A stretch of 51,971 nt of DNA from an uncultured Eubacterium sp. (lineage in GTDB: Bacteria > Bacillota > Clostridia > Lachnospirales > Lachnospiraceae): NCBI GenBank assembly GCA_948579355.1, contig CAPAOV010000020.1:1-51971 (forward strand). The letters are read 5' to 3'. A model generated the notes under the pieces. The model worked only from the letters and a program-made list of their open reading frames with translations, was not told where the DNA came from and searched no databases. Below, piece by piece: positions 9,558-18,892 of this stretch; positions within the stretch are counted from its first letter, which is position 1; each line of letters opens with the position of its first letter. A program made the translations under genes and the position numbers.

Positions 9558-9947
9558 ATGGATGAATATATGCGATATTTGGAGGAACTAATTCTCGAAA
9601 AGGACAGTTTGAAACTTGTAAAAAATGAAGTGGCTCTTCCCCTGATAGAAGAATGGTTAAATAGCGATTGTGCCAATGTTCGCAGAGCTGTTTCCGAGGG
9701 GGTGAGAATATGGACAAGCCGGCCTTATTTTGAGGATAACCCCCAAGCTGCAATTCAGTTATTGTCTGCACACAAAGAAGATAATAGTGAATATGTGAGA
9801 AAATCAATAGGGAATGCGTTGAAAGATATTAGAAAAAAATACCCGCAAATGATTTCAGAAGAATTGAAATCATGAGATTTATCATCTGGTGAAATAGAAC
9901 AGGTATATAAACTGGCAAGCAAATTTTTAGATAAGGATAAAAGGTAA
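9558..9947 (+). pseudogene. Truncated, interrupted DNA-alkylation-repair-like (HEAT repeat) gene
   Basis: The frame reads RRAVSEGVRIWTSRPYF, then EYVRKSIGNALKDI, motifs like those in HEAT-repeat DNA alkylation repair proteins (AlkD/AlkC group). The 105-codon frame stops at TGA 9873-9875, but the same frame continues with VYKLASKFLDKDKR to a TAA at 9945-9947. Such proteins commonly continue past this point with a Trp, so the TGA looks like a Trp codon turned stop. The N-terminal half of the usual 230 or more residues is missing. Probably non-functional; family assignment is by motif only. Confidence 0.6.
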
Positions 9948-9958
9948 GGAAGCAACAC

Positions 9959-9987
9959 TTGACATCGCTCCCTATTTTACATAAAAT
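9959..9987 (+). promoter_or_regulatory. Sigma-A type promoter for metG
   Basis: TTGACA at 9959-9964, exactly 17 bases, then TAAAAT at 9982-9987. It lies 57 bases before the metG start and just after the broken alkylation-repair gene, so it marks the left edge of the housekeeping block. Confidence 0.75.
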
Positions 9988-10044
9988 AGAAAAAAGTCGG
10001 TGGTTTCATTTGCCATTTTACTTGAGAGATGGAGGGATTATTTC

Positions 10045-12018
10045 ATGAGTAAGAAGCCTTATTATTTGACAACAGCGATTGCCTACACATCGGGAAAGCC
10101 GCATATTGGCAACACCTATGAGATTGTGCTGGCGGATGCGATTGTGCGTTACAAGAGATTTCAGGGTTATGATGTGCGTTTTCAGACAGGTACGGACGAA
10201 CACGGGCAGAAGATAGAATGGAAAGCAGAAGAAGCAGGCGTTACGCCGAAGCAGTTTGTAGATGATGTGTCAACAGAGATAAAGAGAATATGGGATTTGA
10301 TGAACACATCCTATGATAAATTTATTCGTACGACGGATGCGGAACACGAGGCACAGGTTCAGAAAATATTCAGGAAACTTTATGAGCAGGGAGACATTTA
10401 TAAGGGATTTTATGAGGGAATGTATTGTACGCCCTGCGAGTCCTTTTTTACCTCTTCCCAGTTAAACGATGGGAAGTGTCCGGATTGCGGGCGGGAGTGC
10501 CAGCCGGCAAAGGAAGAGGCATACTTTTTGAAGTTGAGCAAGTATCAGGACCGATTAATGAAACATATTGAGGAGAATCCGCAATTTATTCAGCCGGAGT
10601 CTCGAAAAAATGAGATGGTAAACAATTTCTTAAAGCCGGGGCTGCAGGATTTATGTGTATCCCGTACCAGTTTTACGTGGGGCATACCGGTTGATTTTGA
10701 AGAGGGGCATATTGTGTATGTCTGGCTGGACGCTCTCAGCAACTATATTACTGGACTTGGTTTTGATGCCGATGGCAGCCATGACGAGCTTTATGAAAAA
10801 TACTGGCCGGCCGATTTGCATTTGATTGGAAAAGATATTCTTCGTTTTCATACGATTTATTGGCCAATCATGCTTATGGCTTTGGATATTCCTTTGCCGA
10901 AGCAAATCTTTGGACATCCTTGGCTTCTGCAAGGGGAAGGAAAGATGAGCAAAAGTAAAGGAAACGTAATCTATGCGGATGATTTAGTAGATATTTTCGG
11001 AGTAGATGCTGTCCGTTATTTTGTGCTGCACGAAATGCCATTTGAAAGCGACGGTATTGTGAGTTGGGAGCTTATGGTTGAGCGCATGAACTCTGACCTC
11101 GCCAATGTACTGGGAAATCTTGTAAACCGTACGATTTCCATGAGCAATAAGTATCTTGGAGGCGTACTGGAAAACAAAGGCGTGTCGGAACCGGTCGACG
11201 AGAGTTTGAAACAAAAAGTAATGGAAGCGCCAAAGCTTGTTGCAGAGAAGATGGATAAACTGCGTGTCGCAGATGCGATAACAGAAATTTTTGCCGTATT
11301 TAAGCGCTGCAATAAATATATTGATGAAACGGAGCCATGGATACTTGGCAGGGATGAGGCAAAAAAGGAGCGTCTTTCAACAGTATTGTATAATTTGGCA
11401 GAGAGTATTACGATTGCTGCGAGTTTGCTGGAGGCATTTATGCCGGAGACTTCCGAGAAAATTCTATCGCAGTTAAATACAAGCAAGCGCGCGGAAGAAG
11501 ATATGAATGAGTTCGGCAAATATGTATCGGGTACTAAAGTAACCGATGCTCCGGAAATTCTTTTTATGCGGCTGGACGCCAAAGAAGTATTAGCGAAAGC
11601 GGAAGAGTTGAAAGAGAAGCAGATTGCCGAAGCAAAGGCTTCCGGTGAGATACCGGAGGAAGAAGCGGAAGTGATTGACATCAAGGCAAAACCGGAAGTT
11701 ACGTTTGACGAGTTTATGAAAATGCAGTTTCAGGTCGGTGAAATTATTTCCTGTGAGGCGGTAGAGAAATCAAAGAAATTATTGTGCAGTCAGGTTCGCG
11801 TTGGCAGTGAGGTAAAGCAAATTGTCTCGGGGATTCGCAAATACTATTCACCAGAAGAAATGGTAGGGAAGAAAGTGATGGTATTAGTAAACCTGAAGCC
11901 TGCCAAACTTGCCGGAGTGTTATCCGAGGGAATGCTCTTATGTGCAGAAGATGCAGATGGAAATCTGGCGTTGATGACGCCGGAGAAACCGATGCCTGCG
12001 GGGGCTGAGATTTGTTAA
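10045..12018 (+). CDS. metG: Methionyl-tRNA synthetase
   Basis: Charges tRNA-Met with methionine in the cytoplasm. The 657-residue protein has the class I signature HIGN near residue 20, a four-Cys zinc knuckle (CTPC and CPDC near residues 130-150), KMSKS near residue 300 (GEGKMSKSKGNV), an anticodon-binding helical region, and a C-terminal EMAP/Trbp111-like tRNA-binding domain (from about 555: FQVGEI onwards). The start at 10045 is chosen because GGAGGG lies 9 bases upstream and MSKKPYYLTTAIAY matches the usual N-terminus; the frame could be extended to 10000 but without support. Length is normal for the bacterial form with the C-terminal domain. Confidence 0.97.
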   Translation: MSKKPYYLTTAIAYTSGKPHIGNTYEIVLADAIVRYKRFQGYDVRFQTGTDEHGQKIEWKAEEAGVTPKQFVDDVSTEIKRIWDLMNTSYDKFIRTTDAEHEAQVQKIFRKLYEQGDIYKGFYEGMYCTPCESFFTSSQLNDGKCPDCGRECQPAKEEAYFLKLSKYQDRLMKHIEENPQFIQPESRKNEMVNNFLKPGLQDLCVSRTSFTWGIPVDFEEGHIVYVWLDALSNYITGLGFDADGSHDELYEKYWPADLHLIGKDILRFHTIYWPIMLMALDIPLPKQIFGHPWLLQGEGKMSKSKGNVIYADDLVDIFGVDAVRYFVLHEMPFESDGIVSWELMVERMNSDLANVLGNLVNRTISMSNKYLGGVLENKGVSEPVDESLKQKVMEAPKLVAEKMDKLRVADAITEIFAVFKRCNKYIDETEPWILGRDEAKKERLSTVLYNLAESITIAASLLEAFMPETSEKILSQLNTSKRAEEDMNEFGKYVSGTKVTDAPEILFMRLDAKEVLAKAEELKEKQIAEAKASGEIPEEEAEVIDIKAKPEVTFDEFMKMQFQVGEIISCEAVEKSKKLLCSQVRVGSEVKQIVSGIRKYYSPEEMVGKKVMVLVNLKPAKLAGVLSEGMLLCAEDADGNLALMTPEKPMPAGAEIC

Positions 12019-12097
12019 GCTGAATAATAATGCGAGAAGATAACATTTTTGGAACTCTTTTGCCGACAGACAGAAAACATAGAAAAGAGAGGGAATT

Positions 12098-12865
12098 ATG
12101 ATATTTGACACGCACAGTCACTATGATGATAAAGTTTTTGACGAAGACAGGGACGCACTGCTCCAGAGTTTGCGCACAAACGGAGTAGAGCGTGTCGTCA
12201 ATGTCGGTGCAGACATGGTTTCCAGTCGTACTGCTCTTGCTTTGGCAGAGCAGTACGACTTTGTGTATTGTGCGCTAGGCGTACATCCAAGTGAGACGGG
12301 TAGTTTGACGGAAGCGGATATGGATTGGATAAGGGAACATGCCAATCATAAAAAGGTTGTGGCGATTGGGGAATTTGGGCTTGATTACCATTGGCCGGAG
12401 CCGGATGCCGAGACGCAGAAAAAATGGTTTTACCGACAGATAGAGCTGGCTAAAGAAGTGCGGCTTCCCATTATTATTCACAGCCGGGAGGCAGCAGCAG
12501 AGACGATGACCATATTGACAGAGACAAGGGCATACGAATGCGGAGGGGTGATACATTGCTATTCGTATTCACCGGAGATGGCGGAAGAGTATGTCAAAAT
12601 GGGATTCTATATTGGCATTGGCGGTGTGGTGACATTTAAAAATGCTAAAAAATTAAAGCAAACGGTAGAAGAACTTTCGCTTGAGCATATTGTTTTGGAA
12701 ACGGATTGTCCCTATATGGCTCCCGAGCCGATGAGGGGAAAGCGCAATAATTCTTCGTTTCTTACTTATGTCGCAGAGAAAATTGCTGAGTTAAAAGGTG
12801 TTTCTGTGGACGAGGTAATAAATGTAACAACAAAAAATGCAGAGAAGTTATATCATTTAACATAA
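12098..12865 (+). CDS. tatD: TatD family metal-dependent deoxyribonuclease
   Basis: 255 residues of a TIM-barrel amidohydrolase-like nuclease. Metal-ligand motifs are visible: DTHSHYD at residues 4-10, GEFGLDYH near 92-99, HSREA near 127, HCYS near 150 and ETDCPY near 203. TatD proteins act as Mg-dependent 3' exonucleases on DNA or RNA. The gene lies between metG and rsmA, a common order in Firmicutes. A clear AGAGGG lies 4 bases before the ATG. Confidence 0.93.
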   Translation: MIFDTHSHYDDKVFDEDRDALLQSLRTNGVERVVNVGADMVSSRTALALAEQYDFVYCALGVHPSETGSLTEADMDWIREHANHKKVVAIGEFGLDYHWPEPDAETQKKWFYRQIELAKEVRLPIIIHSREAAAETMTILTETRAYECGGVIHCYSYSPEMAEEYVKMGFYIGIGGVVTFKNAKKLKQTVEELSLEHIVLETDCPYMAPEPMRGKRNNSSFLTYVAEKIAELKGVSVDEVINVTTKNAEKLYHLT

Positions 12866-12899
12866 TTATGAAAAAGTTGAGGCAGAAAGGAAGAAGCAG

Positions 12900-13775
12900 G
12901 TGGCAAAGTTAAGTAATCCGCAGGAGACAATACAGGTTTTGCAGAAACATGATTTCCAATTTAAGAAAAAGTTTGGACAAAATTTTCTGATTGATTCTCA
13001 TGTAATAGAAAAAATTATGGAAGCGGCAGAAATTAAAAAAGATGATTTTGTCTTAGAAATTGGTCCCGGTATCGGAACGATGACGCAGTATCTCTGTGAA
13101 CATGCGGGACAGGTTTTAGCGGTAGAGATTGACAGTAGTCTGCTTCCGATTTTGCAGGAGACACTGACGCCATACGAGAATGCGATTGTGCGTCAAGGTG
13201 ATATTCTGAAGCAGGACATACATGCAATCGCCAGAGAGTACAATGGAGGAAAGCCTATAAAAGTAGTGGCGAATCTTCCGTACTATATAACGACACCTAT
13301 TATAATGGGGTTATTTGAAAGTCATGCGCCATTAGCAAATGTAACGGTAATGGTGCAAAAGGAAGTAGCGGAGCGCATGCAGGCAAAACCCGGAACAAAA
13401 GAGTACGGGGCATTATCGTTAGCCGTTCAGTACTATGCTAAACCGTACTTGGCAGCCAATGTTCCGCCGAATTGTTTTATGCCGCGGCCTACTGTTGGTA
13501 GTGCGGTTATCCGATTGGATTGTTTGGAGAGGACTCCGGTGGAAGTGGAGGATGAGAGATTGATGTTCCGTCTTATTCGTGCTTCTTTTAATCAGCGCAG
13601 AAAGACATTGCAAAATGGTATTGCCAATAGTCCGGAGCTGTCTTTTTCAAAGGGAGATGTGGCGGCAGCGTTGACGAATCTGGGAATATCGGAGACCATT
13701 CGCGGCGAGAAGTTAGGATTGCCGGAGTTTGCTGCATTATCAAACGAGCTGGGGAGAAAGGCATATCATCTGTAA
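12900..13775 (+). CDS. rsmA: 16S rRNA (adenine1518/1519-N6,N6)-dimethyltransferase
   Basis: KsgA/RsmA enzyme that dimethylates two adjacent adenines in the 3' end hairpin of 16S rRNA late in 30S assembly. It starts with GTG at 12900 after AGGAAG. Seen: the N-terminal KKFGQNFLID motif, SAM-binding LEIGPGIGTMT near residue 52, the catalytic NLPYYI (NLPY) near residue 122, and a C-terminal helical domain with FNQRRKTLQN. At 291 residues it has normal length. It follows tatD by 34 bases and is probably cotranscribed. Confidence 0.96.
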   Translation: MAKLSNPQETIQVLQKHDFQFKKKFGQNFLIDSHVIEKIMEAAEIKKDDFVLEIGPGIGTMTQYLCEHAGQVLAVEIDSSLLPILQETLTPYENAIVRQGDILKQDIHAIAREYNGGKPIKVVANLPYYITTPIIMGLFESHAPLANVTVMVQKEVAERMQAKPGTKEYGALSLAVQYYAKPYLAANVPPNCFMPRPTVGSAVIRLDCLERTPVEVEDERLMFRLIRASFNQRRKTLQNGIANSPELSFSKGDVAAALTNLGISETIRGEKLGLPEFAALSNELGRKAYHL

Positions 13776-13817
13776 ATGTTACATACATTGGAGTAAGAAC
13801 GGTAAAGGAGATATTGT

Positions 13818-14240
13818 ATGAAGGTGAGAAGAAATGTTTTTTTTGTTGCTCTGACAGCGCTGGTTACCATGAGCATATGGCTTACTGCCTGTGGACAGAA
13901 AGAGGAGGAGAAGAAAGGGAAAGACTGGGATTATACGGTAGTTCCGACAACTGACTGTCCGAAAGATTTTTTAGCGGAGATTGAAAAAAAGAAAATAAAT
14001 TCTTTTCAGATGACGTATGACGACGGGGAATACCGATATCTTGCCGTTGGGTATGGCGAACAGGAGACAAACGGGTTCAGCATTCGGGTACAGGGTTTAT
14101 ATGAAAAAGGGGAAGCTCTTTGTATGGAGACGAGTTTGACAGGCCCGGGAGAGGACCAAATAGTAAGCAATAAGAAAAGTTATCCGTTTATTGTAGTGAA
14201 AACGCACAAGACGGAAAAGAAAGTAGAATTTTTAACATAA
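13818..14240 (+). CDS. PrcB-like C-terminal domain lipoprotein
   Basis: 140 residues with a lipoprotein signal (lipobox LTAC, Cys25). The mature part has YRYLAVGYGEQETNGFSIRV and a late SYPFIVVK motif, the pattern of the PrcB C-terminal domain family, named after a spirochete protease-complex subunit. In Clostridia such stand-alone domains are small surface lipoproteins of unknown role. The ribosome site AAGGAGAT is good. It lies 42 bases after rsmA and may be read from the same transcript; the following GGDEF-EAL gene has its own promoter. Confidence 0.7.
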   Translation: MKVRRNVFFVALTALVTMSIWLTACGQKEEEKKGKDWDYTVVPTTDCPKDFLAEIEKKKINSFQMTYDDGEYRYLAVGYGEQETNGFSIRVQGLYEKGEALCMETSLTGPGEDQIVSNKKSYPFIVVKTHKTEKKVEFLT

Positions 14241-14264
14241 TTTACATAAAAATATGTCTTTTTG

Positions 14265-14293
14265 TTGTTTTTATTGTGAAAATGGTATATAAT
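14265..14293 (+). promoter_or_regulatory. Probable sigma-A promoter for the GGDEF-EAL gene
   Basis: TTGTTT at 14265-14270, 17 bases, then a perfect TATAAT at 14288-14293, 32 bases before the ATG of the cyclic-di-GMP gene. The -35 is weak. Confidence 0.55.
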
Positions 14294-14325
14294 GAGTGTA
14301 CGTTTAGATAAAGGGGCGTGATGAA

Positions 14326-15795
14326 ATGAAGCAGATTATTTCCAAATTAAAGATAATTGGTTATATGTTAATTTGGGATTTTATCACGGCGATTGTATTG
14401 TTTGGATTTATGTATTTTGTGTTGAGCCAGTTGGATACTTTTTCTTCGCAGCTTATAGTAACGATAGCAACCGTCGTATTTGTTGTATTGATGCTGACGA
14501 TAAAGTACCAGTTGCTATATACGCAGTATGGTCGGGATGACGTGACCGGCGGAAAGAATAAAAAAGAATTTGAGCGGATTGCCAAAGACCTTCTCCGGAG
14601 CGACGGTCAATACGTTCTTGTATATGCCAATATAGACAGATTTAAATTAATTAACGAGAACTATGGAAATGAAGTGGGGGACCGGGTACTGCGTCAGATA
14701 CATTCGGTCATAGATGAAGAACTTCGCTGGGATGAGGTATCCGGGCGTATTATGGCAGATAATTTCGGTATATTGATGCGCTACCATTCCCTGCCTAAGT
14801 TAGACCAGCGGTTATACCGTATCAGTAAGCAGTTATCCGATTTGACAGATGAAAACGGGAATAGCTTCGGTATTGTCTTGTACTTCGGCGTCTATATTAT
14901 AGAAGAGGATGATGAGAGCGATGTAAGTTCCATGTTGGAGCATGCGAATTTAGCAAGGAAGAAAATTTCCCCATCGCATTTGGTTGCCATGGGTATCTAT
15001 AATGTAAAGGACAGCGAACGTCTCGGCCGTGACAAAGCATTGGAAATGAAGATGCATCAGGCGTTAGAGCATGGCGATTTTGTTCCGTTTTTACAACCGA
15101 AATACGAGTTGGAGGGAGAGTCGATAGCCGGTGCGGAGGCGCTTGTCCGCTGGATAGACCCCAACGAGGGTATGATTTATCCGGATGAATTTATTCCTCT
15201 TTTTGAGAATAACGGTTTTATTGTCGAACTGGATTTATATATGTTTGAAGAAGTGTGCAAGTTAGTAGACCGCTGGCATCGGGAGGGCAAATATATTTTC
15301 CCAGTGTCGGTCAACTTGTCGCGCAGCCATTTTCAGATTCCGAATTTCTTTGATTATTATGAGTATGTGTTAAAGAAATATAACATACCGCCAAAATCCA
15401 TAGAGATTGAGCTGACGGAGTCTCTGTTCTATAATGATTTTGAATCTTTGAGCAATCTGGTGAAAAAAATACATGATGCGGGATTGTCCTGTTCCATTGA
15501 TGATTTTGGCAGCGGATATTCTTCGTTGAATATGCTCAAGGATGTCTGTGTCGATGCTTTGAAGCTCGATAGGGTTTTCTTTGAGAGCGGGGAAAACGAT
15601 GAGCGCGGTAAAGACGTTATTCAGAGCGTAATACGATTGGCACAGGCATTGGATTTACACACAATATCCGAAGGTGTTGAGGAACGGGAACAGGTGGAAT
15701 TCCTCAAAGAGATGAATTGCGATTTAATTCAGGGTTATGTTTTCGCAAAACCAATGCCGGTACCGGAATTTGAAAATTTAGCTTTTCAACAATAA
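14326..15795 (+). CDS. Membrane GGDEF-EAL protein: degenerate cyclase, likely active c-di-GMP phosphodiesterase
   Basis: 489 residues. Two membrane segments (about 9-31 and 37-60) with almost no sensor, then a GGDEF domain (about 70-220) whose signature has decayed to SGRIMADNF, so cyclase activity is not expected. The EAL domain (about 235-485) keeps the catalytic set: AEALVRW, VNLSRSH, the Glu of ELTES, IDDFGSGYSSL, LKLDR, SEGVEE and QGYVFAKP. I infer that it hydrolyses c-di-GMP at the membrane, with the GGDEF remnant perhaps binding nucleotide as a regulator. A degenerate GGDEF coupled to an active EAL is a well-known arrangement. Confidence 0.9.
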   Translation: MKQIISKLKIIGYMLIWDFITAIVLFGFMYFVLSQLDTFSSQLIVTIATVVFVVLMLTIKYQLLYTQYGRDDVTGGKNKKEFERIAKDLLRSDGQYVLVYANIDRFKLINENYGNEVGDRVLRQIHSVIDEELRWDEVSGRIMADNFGILMRYHSLPKLDQRLYRISKQLSDLTDENGNSFGIVLYFGVYIIEEDDESDVSSMLEHANLARKKISPSHLVAMGIYNVKDSERLGRDKALEMKMHQALEHGDFVPFLQPKYELEGESIAGAEALVRWIDPNEGMIYPDEFIPLFENNGFIVELDLYMFEEVCKLVDRWHREGKYIFPVSVNLSRSHFQIPNFFDYYEYVLKKYNIPPKSIEIELTESLFYNDFESLSNLVKKIHDAGLSCSIDDFGSGYSSLNMLKDVCVDALKLDRVFFESGENDERGKDVIQSVIRLAQALDLHTISEGVEEREQVEFLKEMNCDLIQGYVFAKPMPVPEFENLAFQQ

Positions 15796-15809
15796 AATGA
15801 TTTTGACGT

Positions 15810-16208
15810 TTACAAATACAACCGCTTGTGGTTGCGGTAGCGGTTTCGTCGATACATAATTTCATGAAAGAGTACAACTTCGATCATATCGCGGAGAAGC
15901 TCAGGCTGGTCCGGATATACATCGGGGTTTTCTTTTTTGAATTGAGTGGCAATTCCTGCCGCCATCATTTGCAGCGCAACTTTGTCAGGGAAGAGGTCGA
16001 ACATCAGACTGCCCTCATATTCCATCTTGTCGCATTCATTTTCCACAAAATCGCTGATTTGACGAGTGATTTTTGGGTACAAATATTTTAGATAAGAATT
16101 GTCGGTTTCCATTTCCCACAGTTTGTCGATGCCGGAGACGGGCGGCATCGTTGGCGTAGCCGGATAGTGAGAGCGGAACAACTCTTCATTTTTGTCCATG
16201 TAATGCAT
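15810..16208 (-). CDS. Conserved hypothetical protein, 132 residues
   Basis: Reads from 16208 down, with ribosome site CAGGAG before ATG. It is acidic, without a membrane segment or signal. The N-terminal half has a PATPTMPPVSGIDKLW segment; the C-terminal half is helical and ends in basic residues (RRNRYRNHKRLYL). I recognise no family and assign no function. It is convergent with the EAL gene (14 bases between stops) and divergent from the large protein at 16353, sharing the 144-base upstream region. Confidence 0.7.
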   Translation of the reverse strand: MHYMDKNEELFRSHYPATPTMPPVSGIDKLWEMETDNSYLKYLYPKITRQISDFVENECDKMEYEGSLMFDLFPDKVALQMMAAGIATQFKKENPDVYPDQPELLRDMIEVVLFHEIMYRRNRYRNHKRLYL

Positions 16209-16352
16209 GATTCTGGCTCCTGTGTTTTATTTAATAGTATATGTACGAAGAAAATTTATGTGTATATCTTGCACTTTTGGGAGAAAGTCGTTACACTGTA
16301 TGGAGAGGGTCAAAATACCTCTTGTTCCCAATATCATAGAATGGAGATTATT

Positions 16353-18875
16353 ATGGTTAAATATATATATAAATCGGTAATTTTATTGTTTATATTTGCG
16401 GGCGCCCTGTTTTATTTCGGGCACGGGATGAAAACGGATATGGCTGAGAGTACGGCGGAAGTTTCCGTGTCTGAAGAAACCAATCCGTATATGCAGTTGC
16501 GCACGCAGGGGAAAACAATCAACACATTATACGCCTATAGCGGTTCTACGGAAAAAGTGGTGCGTGAATCCATTACGCCGATAGACCAGAGTAAGAAGCT
16601 GTCTCTGCTGATAAGCGGGGGGAAAAGCCGCCTGATTAATTTAGAATACCGCGTTATTGATAAAGAGACAGGGGAAGTCTATGACACGGGTGAATTTCAT
16701 GCAATAGGAAATAAACAGAAGAAAGTAGATATTGTATTTCGTTATGGGTTTAAAACCAGTACGGAATATATTTTAGATATCAAAGCGGTAACGGATTTGG
16801 GGAAAGTCGTTCACTACTATACCCGTCTGAAATATTATCTTGATGACAGTCATCTGGACGAGAAGCTGGCGTTTGCCAAAAAGTTTCACACGGATACCTT
16901 TACAAAAAGCAAGGGTGTGGAACTGGCTCGTTATCTTGAACCATCCGTTAAGAATTTGAACAACTCATTGGCAGACGTTGATATTACGTCCAATGTAGAT
17001 TTGATTACATGGGCGGGCATGTCGCCGAAAATTATTTCCGATGAGTTGATTACGATAAAAGAATATAATATGGAGACAGCTTGTATTCAGTATAACTATT
17101 TTGTGCAGGCTGCCACAGCGACGGGAAAAGAAATCTATCATATTAAGGAATTTTATCGTGTGCGGTATGCCAGCGGTCAGAATTTTCTTCTTAACTTTGA
17201 GCGCTCCATGGAAGCAGAATTTAATCCTAAGATGGCCGGTATGAACAGCAGTCAGCTCAAGCTTGGGATAACGTCGGACAACGAGTCGAAAATGTTGACG
17301 AACAAAAGGGAAGATAAGCTCTTCTTTTCGCGCAATGGTATTGTTTACCAATATGATATGAAGAGCTGCCGGGTAAAGAAAATTTTCTCGGCATTCAGTA
17401 ATAAAGCGCCTTACAACTACCGCGCGTATAATGAACAGGGAATACGTCTGCTGAAAGTAGATGAAAAGGATACATTATATTTCTGCGCATATGGTTACTT
17501 CCCGCGCGGACGTTACGAGGGGGATGTGGCGGTAGTATTATTTGAGTACACAGCGGCGGGCGAACTCGAAGAATTGGTTTATATGCCGATGAGCACGACA
17601 TATCAGCAGCTCAATGCAGATTTTGAGGAATATGGTTATGTCAGTTCCCGCGGCGTATATTATTTTACTGTTGCCAATACGGTATATGCCTATAACATGG
17701 CGGCGAAACATCTGAAAAAGGTGGAAGAGAATGTACGGGAACACAGCTTTATGACGATGGAGGGAGCAAATTGTTATACGTGGTCGTCTTCCCTGTCAAA
17801 AGGATATGGGGACAACATTACGATTTACAATTTGGAAAACGATGAAAAGAAAATGTTGTACCGGCCGGACGAAAACAGCTATATCCGTCTGTTAGGGGTA
17901 ATCGAAGATAATATGGTTTATGGCAATGTGAGACAGGCAGATATCGGCAAGATGAAAGATGGAAGCAAAGTAATTCCGTGTTATGAATTGTATATTGCCG
18001 GCACGACAGGAGAAATCAGGCGTAAGTACAGCAGAAAAAATGCATTTATTCAAAAGATTACATCAAATGGCAATGTAATCAATATTACACTGTGTAAAAA
18101 GAACAGAGACGGCACTTATGTGAAATCAGGCGAGGACACTATTCTGAATAATACGGAAAATGCCACATTAAGATTTGAGTATTCTTCGCGTATTACGAAT
18201 AAGTGCCTGACGGAATGGTATATCCGGTTTCCGTCCAGTTATGAAATGCGGCTGCAGCCGCAATGGGGAAAAGATGTGACATCCTTGAAGACAAGCGAGC
18301 GCTATGTGCGTCTTGAACAGCCGAAAGTTGCCAAATATTATGTGTATGCCGGCGGAAAAATTACAGTTTCGTACGAAAGCGCCGCCAGAGCAATAAAGGA
18401 GGCAGATGAGCAGATGGGAGTTGTCGTCTCCAGTAATCATCAGGTTGTATGGGAGCGAAGCGGCGCCTTTTTGCAAAATATGATTGGCGGGCTGGAACTG
18501 ACAAAGACATCCGCTAAAGTCTCTTCCATTGCCGCCTGTGCACATATGGTTCTCAAAGTGAATCACTTGGATTTAGAGGCGTCGGAGGTTGCGAAAAAAG
18601 GGGAAACTGCCTACGAAGTTCTGGCAAGATATTTGCAGCGTCCGTTAAATCTAAAAGGCTGTACGTTGGATGAGGTTTTGTATTTTGTCAGTGGCAATAA
18701 GCCGGTGATTGCCATGACCGGAGACAGGAAAGCAGTCGTCATCGGCGGCTATACGGAGAGCCAGTTGACGATTTATAATCCGCTGGATGGAAAGAGCGAA
18801 ACGGTAAGCCGTGCGCAGTATGAAAACATTTTCGAAGAAGCAGGAAATTATTTTGTTGGATATATGACAGAATAG
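16353..18875 (+). CDS. Membrane-anchored protein with C-terminal catalytically dead C39-like domain
   Basis: 840 residues from the ATG at 16353, chosen because TGGAG lies 6 bases upstream; the frame runs back to 16167 without support. An N-terminal anchor (about 5-25) is followed by a long extracytoplasmic region with beta-rich, propeller-like stretches. The last ~150 residues look like the papain-like C39 family fold (SSIAACAHMVLKV near 718, then GNKPVIAM, KAVVIGGY, YNPLDGK). The expected catalytic Cys (of CGPxS), His (before AVVI) and Asp (of the DP motif) are Ser, Lys and Asn here. I infer a binding rather than peptidase role, perhaps at the wall. The gene ends 17 bases before cdd. Confidence 0.7.
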   Translation: MVKYIYKSVILLFIFAGALFYFGHGMKTDMAESTAEVSVSEETNPYMQLRTQGKTINTLYAYSGSTEKVVRESITPIDQSKKLSLLISGGKSRLINLEYRVIDKETGEVYDTGEFHAIGNKQKKVDIVFRYGFKTSTEYILDIKAVTDLGKVVHYYTRLKYYLDDSHLDEKLAFAKKFHTDTFTKSKGVELARYLEPSVKNLNNSLADVDITSNVDLITWAGMSPKIISDELITIKEYNMETACIQYNYFVQAATATGKEIYHIKEFYRVRYASGQNFLLNFERSMEAEFNPKMAGMNSSQLKLGITSDNESKMLTNKREDKLFFSRNGIVYQYDMKSCRVKKIFSAFSNKAPYNYRAYNEQGIRLLKVDEKDTLYFCAYGYFPRGRYEGDVAVVLFEYTAAGELEELVYMPMSTTYQQLNADFEEYGYVSSRGVYYFTVANTVYAYNMAAKHLKKVEENVREHSFMTMEGANCYTWSSSLSKGYGDNITIYNLENDEKKMLYRPDENSYIRLLGVIEDNMVYGNVRQADIGKMKDGSKVIPCYELYIAGTTGEIRRKYSRKNAFIQKITSNGNVINITLCKKNRDGTYVKSGEDTILNNTENATLRFEYSSRITNKCLTEWYIRFPSSYEMRLQPQWGKDVTSLKTSERYVRLEQPKVAKYYVYAGGKITVSYESAARAIKEADEQMGVVVSSNHQVVWERSGAFLQNMIGGLELTKTSAKVSSIAACAHMVLKVNHLDLEASEVAKKGETAYEVLARYLQRPLNLKGCTLDEVLYFVSGNKPVIAMTGDRKAVVIGGYTESQLTIYNPLDGKSETVSRAQYENIFEEAGNYFVGYMTE

Positions 18876-18892
18876 ACGGGGAGAACAGAGCG

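Noticed and set aside
11016..11684. Minus-strand 222-codon frame opposite metG
   Set aside because: Serine-rich antisense reading of a well-supported gene, no known motif.
16167..16352. 62-codon extension of the large anchored protein
   Set aside because: It has no ribosome site, overlaps the start of the divergent gene, and puts the membrane anchor far from the N-terminus.
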